DNA of 64,000 nucleotides from Agaricus subrufescens (Eukaryota > Basidiomycota > Agaricomycetes > Agaricales > Agaricaceae), in the NCBI GenBank assembly GCA_029945375.1, contig CM057066.1, forward strand, positions 1,612,001 through 1,676,000. The letters are read 5' to 3'. Of this stretch, positions 11,121 through 22,039 are shown piece by piece. The translations under genes and the position numbers were made by a program. Below the pieces are notes generated by a model. That model made no database searches. It was not told where the DNA came from and saw only the letters and a program-made list of their open reading frames with translations. Position 1 is the stretch's first letter. Every line of letters begins with the position of its first letter.

Positions 11121-12415
11121 TTATAGGCGATGACCAGGCACAGCCCAGAAGAGAAGGGTCAGTGCAGTCATAATGAGTGAGACAACAATGGTAACCCATA
11201 CCGCACGCCCTAACAGCAGATTGCGGACATATGGCTCGCGGATAGTTAAAGTTCGGAAGGGAGTGGTTTCGGACTGGCCGAGGAACACGAGGATAGGGTC
11301 CAGCTCGTATTGATGTGAAACGAGGAAAAGAACGGCAAACCCAAATGGAAGGAACAGCTACGGGAGGATTACGTAAGATGAGAGGGGGGAAAAGAACAAG
11401 ACTTACGAAAAATCGCTTCGACTTTGGATGGGTGTCGAGGAAAATAAGAGAAAAGGCAACGGCCAATCCAAGCCAGAGGATGATCAATCCCAAGATCAGG
11501 CGCACCAGTGCGGATATGGGCGTGAGGTTGCCAAAGGCTTTGGAACGGAGGAAGCGAGGAAACGCATCCTGTTCCATCGCGCGGAAGCAGTATTCTTTCT
11601 GTGCGTGAAAGAGATCGGGAATCTGCGCCATCATACTAAGCTCGGTCTGGCTTCTGGGCTCGTGCTGACCGTTGAGGGGGAAGGTGTGTATGCGAAGGGC
11701 CGGAGGGAGGTATATCTCGTGGTTCTCCTGGTCGACAGCATTCCCTACGGGAGAGAGATAGCGGTAGTAGATGCGTTCTGCCGAGGAGACGAGATCCATG
11801 CGGGAGATGGCGGATGAGCGGGGGATGATGGTGGGTGCCCTAGAAGCGCGTCTGAAGTTGAACAGCGGTGGCGTGCGGGCAGCTGTGAGGGAAAACGGGG
11901 TGGACGATCGAGGGGGGTGTTCGTCGGGGGCAGTGGCTAGAGGGGGTCGAGGGCTTGTGGAACGGCGGCCAAACTCCTTTTCATCGGCGGTCGCTGTGGC
12001 AGATAGATTGCGCCTGTCCTGGTCGGTGACAATATCGCCCGTGCTTGCGGTGTTGCGCTTGGTATCGGGGTTGAGGCCGACGACGGTGCCGTAGATGGAG
12101 CCCCTCCTCCGGGCATACTCCCAGTACTGGGGCCAGTCGTCCTTGATGGTGCGGCCGGACTTGCGGACGTCCTTGAAGTAGGCCCTGCAGAGATTCTCGT
12201 GCTGTTGAACGTCGAGCCAGAAATCGAGGATGTCCTCTGCACCCTCGCGCTGGAGAAAGAGACTGGGGCGGGTCAGCGGGAGCTCGGGGGAGAGGGACGG
12301 GGACGGACTAGAACATGAAGAGGTCGACGGGGGGGCGGGTCCTGCGGGAGAGGACCTCTGTGAACGTCGGGAGTCGGTGTCGGCGGCTGGCCGCCCATTC
12401 GTCCTTTTCGTCCAT
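11121..12415 (-). CDS. RGS-domain membrane protein, Rax1-like
   Basis: Three exons (12309-12415, 11407-12262, 11121-11357) give 399 residues. An N-terminal RGS domain (RLPTFTEVLSRRTRPPVDLF, then LQREGAEDILDFWLDVQQHE, and the distal part YRYLSPVGNAVDQE to MEQDAFPRFLRSK) is split by a Ser/Pro/Arg-rich insert of roughly 100 residues. The C-terminus has three hydrophobic segments (LILGLIILWLGLAVAFSLIF; LFLPFGFAVLFLVS; VWVTIVVSLIMTALTLLFWA). This order, RGS first and three membrane spans last, matches yeast Rax1, a cell-surface marker protein for bud-site choice, rather than cytosolic GTPase activators. The first intron uses a GTCCGT donor inside a Tyr codon. It shares a 49-bp divergent start-to-start gap with NDUFA2. 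Confidence 0.82.
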
Positions 12416-12464
12416 CCTGGTGGCGAGAGCTGAATGGCAACCGCCTTATATAAGCAGCCCTCTC
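12416..12464. promoter_or_regulatory. 49-bp shared divergent promoter, RGS gene / NDUFA2
   Basis: Only 49 bp separate the two start codons. The gap holds a palindromic TATA-like element, CTTATATAAG (12445-12454). It lies about 30-40 bp upstream of the minus-strand ATG but only about 11 bp from the plus-strand ATG, so as a TATA box it could only serve the RGS gene or an NDUFA2 start site placed elsewhere. Regulatory sequence for both genes probably extends into the opposing coding regions. Confidence 0.6.
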
Positions 12465-12841
12465 ATGTCCTTCTCCAAGGCCCTCCCCCCCGCCCTGCGC
12501 GAACTCCGCTTCTTCTTCTCCCAGTCTGGCCCCGCCTCTGCGGGCACCCGGTGCGTATCTCTCTCGCGCGCCTTTGCTGCTGCTAACGGGCCCCAGCGAG
12601 TTTGTTCTGGCGCGCTACAACACCATCAAACAGCACAACCCAGACTTGCCCGTGCTCATCCGAGAGGCCGACGGCACCCCCGCCCGCTTTTTTGCTCGCT
12701 TTGGTCTGTCAATCCTACTGCTCGCTGCTCATTCCCTGCTGACACGCCACAGAACACGGTGTAGAGCGGCATGCCGAGCTCGAGAACCTCTCGTCCAAAG
12801 AGGTCGAGACTAGAGTAACCCAGCTCTTGACACCTTCATAG
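12465..12841 (+). CDS. NDUFA2: NADH:ubiquinone oxidoreductase B8 subunit (NDUFA2)
   Basis: Three exons (12465-12550, 12597-12703, 12753-12841) give 93 residues, the usual length for this accessory subunit. The spliced protein carries the family pattern LPPALRELRFFFSQSG, then REFVLARYNTIKQHNPDLPVLIREADGTPARFFARFEHG, a thioredoxin-like fold of the matrix arm of mitochondrial complex I. Introns are 46 and 49 nt and split Arg and Glu codons. It is a nuclear-coded respiratory gene; no presequence is expected or seen. Confidence 0.95.
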
Positions 12842-13511
12842 TGCACGTATCATCATAATTGGAATAGAATCCTCAACAGCCCTTGCCTGATTCCAAAAGC
12901 CGTGGTCTCTTCTCATAGTGTACTGCAAACCAGCAAGTGAACCATCTCTATGCAACACTTTTTCCAACTATATTTATCAACGCAGCCCCACTTACCACGG
13001 CGACATGATCAAATTCTAACCCATTCAAGTCTTTCACACCGACTGAAAACTACTCACGCGGGCTAAATCTCCACTGACACACGCTCAATCCTGGCCGACC
13101 TCTGTTCCTTGCATCACCGTGTCACTAGAGCCCAGGACCCATGTTGCTAAAGAAACCCCAGTTCCTTCAGTACGGCTAAGAATAATCAGTCCTCGTGTTC
13201 CCACTGCCCTGTCATTCTCAATCCCCCAATTTACCCAAATACACGTTGATAAAATGCGTTTCGTTCTCAAAATATTCAGCGCTTGGCTCAAATATCTTCC
13301 TCTGCTCTATCATCTGACCACATCCTCACCTCATGACGGAAAGCTAAACTAACAGCGTTTCAGAGTGTAGTATTACCAACACAGCAATTTCTCCGTAGTT
13401 CTTTTTCTTTTCTCAAGTGACTATGTATTTCAGTCGTCCAAGGTTATGTCGAATGTCCAATTATATGCACCTCCTTGGGATATAATCGTAAGGATCTTAT
13501 CACAATACAAC
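12842..13511. other. Intergenic interval before tRNA-Thr
   Basis: This 670-bp stretch lies between the NDUFA2 stop and the tRNA gene. Some open reading frames run through it but none has a start, splice pattern or domain I would support. Confidence 0.45.
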
Positions 13512-13593
13512 TCCCGCTTGGCCCAGTGGTAAGGCGTCTCACTCGTATCAAACCGCGATGAGAAGATCAGTTGTTCGAATCAGCTAGTGGGAA
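13512..13593 (+). tRNA. tRNA-Thr(CGU) with a 10-nt intron
   Basis: A full cloverleaf can be drawn. The acceptor stem pairs 13512-13518 (TCCCGCT) with 13586-13592 (AGTGGGA), with one G-U pair. The D arm is GCC-CAGTGGTAA-GGC. The anticodon stem TCTCA/TGAGA encloses CT-CGT-A, then a 10-nt insert (TCAAACCGCG) at the canonical intron position 37/38, then A. The T arm is AGTTG-TTCGAAT-CAGCT. Anticodon CGU reads the Thr codon ACG. The mature length is 72 nt without CCA. A run of six T directly follows (13595-13600), the expected RNA polymerase III terminator. Confidence 0.9.
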
Positions 13594-13594
13594 T

Positions 13595-13600
13595 ATTTTT
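13595..13600 (+). terminator. RNA polymerase III oligo-T terminator of tRNA-Thr
   Basis: A T6 run begins one base after the discriminator A of the tRNA, a normal Pol III stop. Confidence 0.75.
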
Positions 13601-13743
13601 TCACAACCCTGATCTTACAGCATCGCTGCCGTAACTCGATATACATCACACAATCTTATCACACACACAACCTTCAAAAACCATCATAGAAAGAAAATGG
13701 GGAGAATCATAACAGTAATTTACACTCGCACTACGATAATCAA

Positions 13744-14665
<922 letters not shown>

Positions 14666-15513
14666 GGTTTATGTCAAGGGGTCGTGGGGGTGGCAGACGA
14701 TGGGGTTGCTTTGATACTCGACTATTCGGTTATGATATATTTGTAGGCTCGGCTATCTCCGCAGCATTTGTTCTTCTTCCCAAACACAGGAGAACACAGG
14801 AATTCTACAGCAGCCCTCTATCGGGGACATGACTCTTCCGTGTGACGTCTACACCACATTCAATGTCCCTACAAAATCGCCAAAAATTGAAATTTACTGC
14901 CCAACGGCCTGCATATTCATATCCTAATAGCGAGTTTGTGCAGAGATCCCCAGTGAGTTCTCAAACAGAGCTGACTTGGTGAATGGAAAGTTGGAAATGG
15001 GGTGATACTCGATGCCGCCCAATGCTCATAACTAATTTGATCATCATGTGCTGAGATGTATTTAGTGCATCGATCCACATGCTAGTCCAATCGGAAGTCA
15101 GATACGAGCGTTGAGGCGCTTGTTTGAGGTACCGATGGGCAGAGGGCATACACATTCCGGAAACAAACGCTTGTGACCATAGCGTCAACGCTCTTCGGGT
15201 GATGAAACACGAAGAAATATAAATTTGAATTTGTCGAGTGAGTGCGCAAGTTTCAACTCATGCCTTGAGTAAAACTAACTAAATTGCGTTCAACGATAAA
15301 TCAAGTTTCAATAGGAATAGCGGACATTAATGCGTAACCTACTTATGTCACACAGTACAAGATAATCTAACAATTTGATCTCCTCGCATAAGTCAACATA
15401 ACAAGTGGAGAGCTGCGGAGCCACATCGATCATTGTAAGACCAGCCGACATAAAGGTCCTCTCACGAACTTGCTCTGCGACACTTATCATCTGTCTTGTT
15501 TCTACAAAGCGTA
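14666..15513. other. Divergent intergenic region between calmodulin and its paralogue
   Basis: This 848-bp stretch separates two head-to-head EF-hand genes and should hold both promoters. I see no coding region, repeat or RNA gene. Short T-rich tracts occur near the calmodulin start. Confidence 0.5.
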
Positions 15514-16326
15514 ATGCAATCAGCAGATATCGTATGTACATTCCCATAAACCATTCCACGACAGAACCGATCCACCATACTGACCTCTCTCTTTCCCAAA
15601 AGCCTGAAGGTATGGCGCCTGACGCTTATCAATTTTTATTCATATGCTAACATTCTGCAGACCAAGTTTCCGGTTCGTCAACCCACCAGAGAATCACAAC
15701 CCAGCGCGGCTCAAGTATAGCATTCCAGCGTACAGAGACTCTTTCGAAGTATTCGACTTAGGTAAGAAAAAACCACCCAATTCACCGATATCAAAACATC
15801 CGCAGTTCCACAATCACTCAAACTTCCCAACAGATGGCGATGGCAAACTCTCTCCCGAAGAGCTAACCGCAGTCATGCGCAGTCTAGACCAAACCCCAAC
15901 CCAAAAACAACTCCAAGCCATCATGAACGGTCTAGACACCGACCACGACGGCACAATCGACTTCAACGAATTCCTAACCCTCATGTCGACGCACTCGAAT
16001 CTAAACACAGACGACGAAATCCGCAGCGCTTTCGAAACTTTTGACAGAGATAAGAATGGGACGATTAATATTGAAGAGTTGAGGTCTATGATGAACAAAC
16101 TTCGGGTGTCTGTGACAGAGGAGGAATTGAGTGTTATGATGAAGGAGGCTGATGAGGATGGAAATGGTGTTATTGACTTTCAAGGTCCGAGCGCTTTATC
16201 TACCTAATCAACCATATCATCGTCTAACTTATTCCCCCCCCCTCTTCAGAATTTCGTCGTGTAAGTGACACTACTTACTCTTTTACAAGAGGGCTACAAC
16301 TGATACAGATCGCCGACAGATTTTGA
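15514..16326 (+). CDS. Calmodulin-like EF-hand protein (calmodulin paralogue)
   Basis: Seven exons (15514-15531, 15603-15609, 15661-15672, 15729-15761, 15834-16184, 16250-16260, 16309-16326) sum to 450 nt, 149 residues. All four EF loops keep acidic ligands: DLDGDGKLSPEE, DTDHDGTIDFNE, DRDKNGTINIEE, DEDGNGVIDFQE. The sequence differs from calmodulin at many sites and ends EFRRIADRF, so the calmodulin C-terminal helix is changed. The 7-, 12-, 33-, 11- and 18-nt exons match those of calmodulin in length and phase; the intron between calmodulin exons 5 and 6 is absent. The first exon (MQSADI, 18 nt) is chosen because it ends at a GTATGT donor with a CTGAC branch site before the 7-nt exon; it is the least certain part. 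A Met at 15644 would be an alternative but would start inside a good intron. Confidence 0.85.
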
Positions 16327-16504
16327 GTACTAAAACACTCCTCTTCTAAATTTCGGACAATTCATTTTGTACTAGTATAAACTACTGCGTATCCCCAATT
16401 TTTGGGTTCCGCTTCAAACAAGTCGCCGGTGCGAAGGACTGCGGCATGCGCAGTACAGGCGCAGTGCCACACCCAAAATGACGTCATAGATCCCCTGAAA
16501 TCGC

Positions 16505-16511
16505 TATATAA
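16505..16511 (+). promoter_or_regulatory. TATA-like box
   Basis: TATATAA lies 50-56 bp upstream of the ATG at 16561, a sensible distance for a core promoter with a 20-30 nt leader. Confidence 0.5.
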
Positions 16512-16560
16512 GTCCCAGTCCAGCAATAAACCCACTTCCCATCTTAACACCCACCCACCA

Positions 16561-16942
16561 ATGTCTTCCAACAACAGCAACACCAAAGACAACCAAGAAC
16601 AATCATTCCACATCCAACCCCATCCCGCTGTACGTAGAGATCCAACAACTAACTTTCCACCTCTCCATCTTAAACCTCCTAACCACAGAAAAGCAACAAT
16701 CCTGCGGATCTACAACCCCCCGCAGAAGAAACAGGTGGTTTACAAACAAGCCAGGGTGCATTCAGCGCATTCCAAACACCAGGCCCCGTTAAACTAAACC
16801 CAGACAACTTGAACAACCTCCCTCCCGCAAAGGTGCAGTCAATCTTGTACCCCCTTTATCATCCTCAACACTGACGAGGACGGGTTTTTTTTCGTAGACC
16901 AAAGAAGAGCTCGCAGCTCTCCAAGCACAACTGAACAAATAA
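16561..16942 (+). CDS. Small hydrophilic protein of unknown function
   Basis: Three exons (16561-16629, 16689-16832, 16898-16942) give 85 residues, closed in frame. It is polar and Asn/Gln/Pro-rich (MSSNNSNTKDNQEQSFHIQP), with a Gly/Phe/Pro middle (GGLQTSQGAFSAFQTPGPV) and a short helical C-terminus (TKEELAALQAQLNK). I recognise no domain, signal peptide or membrane span. A TATA-like box sits at a normal distance upstream. The clean intron phases and the promoter support a real gene; function is unknown. Confidence 0.65.
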
Positions 16943-17632
16943 AATAATATTGATCTATGTAAATCCATGTATTATCAAGTTTTATATATGCTTTAGTGGC
17001 TAGATCAAAATGAGATCTCTCCATCCAACCCATCCAGATGATGTTTTGATTTATCTACTCTCTCTCTCTCTCACGATACAAAGCCAAGGGTGTGACTATC
17101 CATTGTACCTCAGAAATCAGGAGATCAAAGAGAGTGACAATGAGGAACAAGTAGTTTCAAGTCGTGGAGTCATTCTAGTTGCTATTAGTATCATATTATC
17201 CCACAACACCATTCCTCAAATAATCATTTCATTACTTATAATCAACACATTACCAAGAAGGCCGCTAGCAGTCTTCATAACAAGGCTCGAACCATTGTCG
17301 CCGTACCACTGTAAGAAAATGAAATTCTATGGAAAATGCGCATCCCAGACGAATAGAACCTAACGTTTCACCACGACTCACTCACAATTCTCACTATCAG
17401 GAAGACAAGAAGCAGGAAAGTGAACAACTAAAACCAATAAAACATTTCTTCGAACATTAAATAAAAGCAAAGCCCACACCATTAAAAATAAGCTATACTA
17501 GCAAAAAAAAAAAACAGAAACTTGAAGCAATTCAAAAACCGCACAAACATTTTTGTTAAAAAGTCTAAGATTCAACCAACACAAAACCACCTCTCCACCA
17601 ATAAATAACCACAAAACCGAAAAATATATTTA
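16943..17632. other. Intergenic interval
   Basis: About 690 bp between the small unknown gene and the convergent WASP gene. It contains a short (CT)n tract near 17058-17073 and A-rich stretches near 17500; nothing else stands out. Confidence 0.45.
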
Positions 17633-19470
17633 TCAATCCCACTCATCATCATCATCCTCATCCTCACTATCACTATCCCCAAGTCGTTTATTCCTCTCCA
17701 TCAACGCGGCAGCCAACGCCGAAGTCAAATCACCCCCACCACCACTCGCAGCACCATTCGCAACCTCAGCAGCAACAGCACCAGTAGCACCACCAGCAAC
17801 TGCAGCGCCAGCAATCGCATTCGAAGAATCACGAGGACTAGCCGTTTCCGTTTTCCGGAGCGAACCGATACCACCACTTTGTCTTATTGACGCAAGTAAA
17901 CCGTCACGTCCAGGTTGAGCGGGTGGCATAGTGGATGGCGGGGCGCTGCCTCCAGCAGGAGGGGGAGGAGGAGGCGGGGCAGGCGGGCTACTTGGAAATG
18001 CAGCAGGTGCAGGTGGTGGTGGCGGGGGCGGTGGGCTTCCAGCCTGTGGCGGCGGTGGCGGTGGAGGAGGCGGAGGAGCAGCTTCCGCAATGGGTGGGGG
18101 TACAACTTCCCTAGTCGGGGGTGGAGGAGAATGAGCTACAGCATGTCCAGCCGTCGGCCTTGTAGGAGGTGGAGGTGGAGGACCACCATTAACTGGTGGC
18201 GGACGAGGTGGTGCCGAAGGCACAGGTGGCTTCAACGGTGCCTCAGGCACCACAGGCGGCGGAACACGCTGAGGAGCAGCCGGTGGTGGCGGTTGAGGTT
18301 GTATCCGTTGAGGAGCTGGAGGAGGAGGTTGAGGTTGCGTCCGTTGAGGAGCAACTGGCGGCAATTGAGGTTGCACACGTTGAGGAGTCGAAGGCGTCGG
18401 AGGTTGTACACGCTGAGGCGCAAAACTCGGTTGTGACTGTTTCGGCGAAATCGCAGGTGCCAAAACCGGCTGTACCTGTCTCAAAGGCGCAGGAGGTGCA
18501 GGAGGCGCCGACGTCCGTTTAACAGTCGCAGGCGTAGGTGAAGGCGGTTTCAAAACCTCCTGCAACCCCGCACCATTCGGCACAACACTTCTTCGTATCG
18601 GTGCCGGCGGTGGTGGAGGTTTCGATTTCTGTTGTTTCGACCCTTTATTATTATCTTGTTCCACAAACGTCTTGATAAAATCCATATCCTTCGCTATAAC
18701 TTCCCGACTGACACCTTTACCTTCCAGATTTTCGAGTAGAGTCAACCACGAAGAGTCGATACCCTTTGATGAGAATCCTGTATCGGCATCGAAACCCATA
18801 TGAGCTACATGTTGGAATGTCCCGGGTTGCGGTCCTGAAATCATATGTTTCGTGACGCCTTTACCCACACCACCCTTTTTCTTCTTCGAACTCGTCTTTG
18901 TCGGGGTTTTCTTCGCTGCAAAAGAAATGTCAGAGAAAAGTTATTTATTTACGAAGGAGTAAGTAAGGCAGAGAAAAAGACATTCACCTGTAGCAAGATC
19001 TTTCTTCGCGTTCACCTTTTTCGAAAACGTCTTTGCCTCCTGTTCATCAGCATACACAAATCCAATCATACACTCCTACAAAAACAAAACATAAGTAAAT
19101 CAGCATTTCCCCCACAACAACAAAACCAGGATAGAAAAAAAGAAAAAAAACCACAACAACTCACATCCCCAGCAAACGAATGAAAAAACGCTCTATCCCT
19201 AAACATCTCAAACCCCTCCCAAAGTTCATGTTCCCAAACAACACCCCTCGTCCCATCCACATCCACAAGTTTAAAATTCACACAATGCCTATCATTATCC
19301 TGCGACAACACAACAGCCCCTTGAAGACCAGTATACGACCAATGGTTCGGATCTGGGTAAGCATAGTATAGCCGTGCGAGCGCAGCACCATATATCTTGT
19401 TCGAAGATGCCGGAATGGCATTTTTGATTTTTACCTTTTCATCCGCTGTGAGTGTAGTCTGGGCTGGCAT
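17633..19470 (-). CDS. WASP/Las17-family actin nucleation-promoting factor
   Basis: Three exons (19165-19470, 18988-19075, 17633-18915) give 558 residues. The order is diagnostic: an N-terminal WH1/EVH1 domain (about residues 1-130; IYGAALARLYYAYPDPNHWSY, then ECMIGFVYADEQEAKTF); a basic stretch (SSKKKKGGVGKG); a CRIB-type GTPase-binding motif that fits the consensus fully (ISGPQPGTFQHVAHMG); about 250 residues of proline-rich sequence; a WH2 actin-binding motif (DGLLASIRQSGGIGSLRK); and an acidic tail with a terminal Trp (DSEDEDDDDEWD) for Arp2/3 binding. It drives branched actin at endocytic sites. A CRIB motif is retained here, unlike budding-yeast Las17, so Cdc42/Rac control is plausible. 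Confidence 0.95.
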
Positions 19471-19663
19471 AGCTTCTTCTTAGAGAGTGTGCCTTCTTCT
19501 GCGCCTAACCGGAGGCTTGGTGGTGGTGGAGAAGAGTTCCGTCTGTATTGTGACAGTGACACAGATGTGACGGGCTATGGCTATGCCTTGTGACGTCACC
19601 GCGAAGTGGCTTCACGTAAAAACGTAAATTGAGCAAAAAGAATTTTTTTACACATATGTTATA

Positions 19664-21895
19664 TCAGAAAGCAGCCTGGGCAGCAGCGCGTTCCGCAAAG
19701 GAGCCTCTAGGCTCCCAAGCCCTAACATGTACAGGATCTTTCTTCCCCCCAGATCCATCCTCTACAACCCCCCAAGCCCCCGCACCGGGAGTTTCGATAA
19801 GTAACCGATCCCCCTTTCCCATAAACACCGTAGCCTTTCCACCAATATTGATATCCCGCGTCCCCGTCTCATTGTTCGGATCTAAATCCCCATCTCCTTC
19901 ACGCAATTTCTTGATCCATGTATTCTTGCCCATCATACCCGGATTTCCACCTTCCATGCCATACGGCTGTCTTGTTCTTCTCTACAAAAAAAAAAGGGGG
20001 TTCACTTCTCAGATCTGCTACACATAACATGCAAAACATACCTCTGACAATATAGACACTTGCATCGGTTCCAAGATTTCAAATTCACGCTGCACGCCAT
20101 CACCACCATGCCATTTTCCTTTCCCACCAGACCCAGCCCGCAATCCAAATCGATGCAGCAATACCGGATACCTTCTTTCCAAAATCTCAACATCACCAAT
20201 TCGTGTATTAGTGATATGAGTGTGAACACCGTCCGTTCCATGCCAACCGGGGCCAGCTCCCGAACCACCTGCAATGGTCTACAAATCATAAACATCAATC
20301 GCGAGATATATCATAGGAGCAAGTTACCTCGTAGTAACCCCATCCCGCTATTGCGACACCGTCCTTGTCTTTTCCTCCAGTACCAAACGTCAGGTTACTA
20401 GCATGCATTAGAAATCGAAAAAGGACAGTAAGAGAAATACTGACTTTGTACACCCTTGACTGGCGGCACAGGCATGGAAAGCCTTGAGGACCACATCCAC
20501 AATTCTCTGTGAGGTCAGAACATTACCACCGCAAACCGCAGCAGTACGCGAAGGCGACAGCAAAGATTTATTTGGGATTCTGACTGTGTCGATGTATTAG
20601 AAGGGTTTAGCTATGGGTTAGAGCAATTGGCACGCACTGTCCAAGGGTACAAGGCAACCGGCATTCAACGGGATATCCATGTCGAGCATGGCACGCATAC
20701 AGTAAATGACGGCAGAATGGACCACCGATATCGGTGCATTCAGGTTCCCTCTAATTTCACATCCTGTACCTGCAAAGTCAAGAATCGCCGAACCGTCCGT
20801 TTCATTGATCTCAACTCGGAGTGAAATCTATACAGGAATGAGAGGTCGACAAACGCGAAGAGAATGAGCTGATACGTACGGGTGAACCGTCGTCCAAGTA
20901 ATCGATCGAAGAGAGGACGTTTGAACCGGCTCTCTTTGCTACATCTCTGAGGAGATTTCTGACAGACATTTCCGCGTTGTTTCGGATATAATACATGTAT
21001 TCTTGCACAGTCTCAAGACCATAGTCTTCCACGACTGGCACAGACCCCTTGAGTTAAAGAGCAAGAAGGGAGTGAACAAGAACTCACTCGCGTGAATCAG
21101 CTGAATACCCTTGTGATTTGCGGCAATTTGCTGTACAAAACCACGATTGAGCAAGGGAATGATCGATGAAGCCACTCAGATCCTCACCGCCTTGAGGTCA
21201 CTCTGGACATCGCGGATGTTCCGGCAGCCCGAACTGCCGGGGTACTGGCTTGGTTTGTCGACCATATACTCGATCAAACCCTGTTCGTCGAAAACACCGC
21301 CGTTTACGATCTTGAAGCTCTCGATTTCGGCACCCTCCTGGAAAATATTGACAGATGTGGGAGGCATAGATCCAGGCAGAATGCCTCCGATGTCGGCATG
21401 GTGACCTCTCGACGCGGTGAAGAAGATGATGTCCTTGGAATTTGGGGCAAAGACGGGGGTGATGATGGTGATGTCCGGAAGATGACTGTGGAATTCAAGG
21501 TGACTCTCAGACAATCAAAGCAGAAAAAGCGACGCACGATCCGCCGGCGACGGGTGAGTTGGTCATGAGGACATCACCCTCCTTGAGAGATTTTCCATGA
21601 AGTTTCATCTGGTACTTTACGGCACTGATTCAGAAAGTATCGTCAGCTGGGCTGTGGACCGGAAGGAGAACATCACTCGCAAACTCATCGCGCCGAGATG
21701 GATGGGGATGAAGGGGGCGTTGGCTACGAGGTCGCCATCTGGGGCAAAGAGGGCGCAGGAAAAGTCGAGGCGCTCCTTGATGTTGGTGCTGATGGAGGTC
21801 TGCTGGAGCGACCGGCCCATGGCCTCTGCCACGCTCATGAAGCGGTTGGCGAAGAGGGTGAGGAGAATGGGGTCGGGGCCCTTTGAGGACGACAT
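19664..21895 (-). CDS. Hydantoinase B/5-oxoprolinase C-terminal-domain protein, stand-alone
   Basis: Ten exons (21681-21895, 21538-21624, 21188-21485, 21088-21130, 20880-21034, 20638-20827, 20445-20583, 20328-20397, 20042-20278, 19664-19981) sum to 1752 nt, 583 residues. The whole protein is one HyuB-type domain: it opens [20 protein letters not shown], then [55 protein letters not shown] and [20 protein letters not shown]. In eukaryotic 5-oxoprolinase this domain follows a HyuA ATPase half within one chain of about 1,250-1,300 residues; here HyuA is absent, and the upstream DNA is the divergent UBR7 gene. Intron 1 uses a GC donor (TT|GCGAGT), needed to give MSFAVKYQ. It may act on hydantoin- or 5-oxoproline-like rings with a partner encoded elsewhere. 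Confidence 0.9.
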
Positions 21896-22039
21896 GGCGG
21901 ATAGAGGAAAGCAATGGACGGACGAGATTAAGTAGTGGCGTCGCACTTCCGATCTGATTCCGAGACGCTGAACTCAGGGGACTTGGCCGGGGTCTATTTC
22001 CGGCGGGTCCCCGGGCCGGATCCAAGAACGACCGCAACG

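Noticed and set aside
15644..15728. Start of the calmodulin paralogue at the Met at 15644
   Set aside because: That Met lies within GCTAAC-CTGCAG, a strong branch site and acceptor, and the micro-exon model matches calmodulin exon for exon.
17915..18436. Long Arg/Trp/Gly-rich open frames opposite the WASP proline-rich region
   Set aside because: They are the antisense of GC-rich CCN repeats that code for polyproline; such frames stay open by composition.
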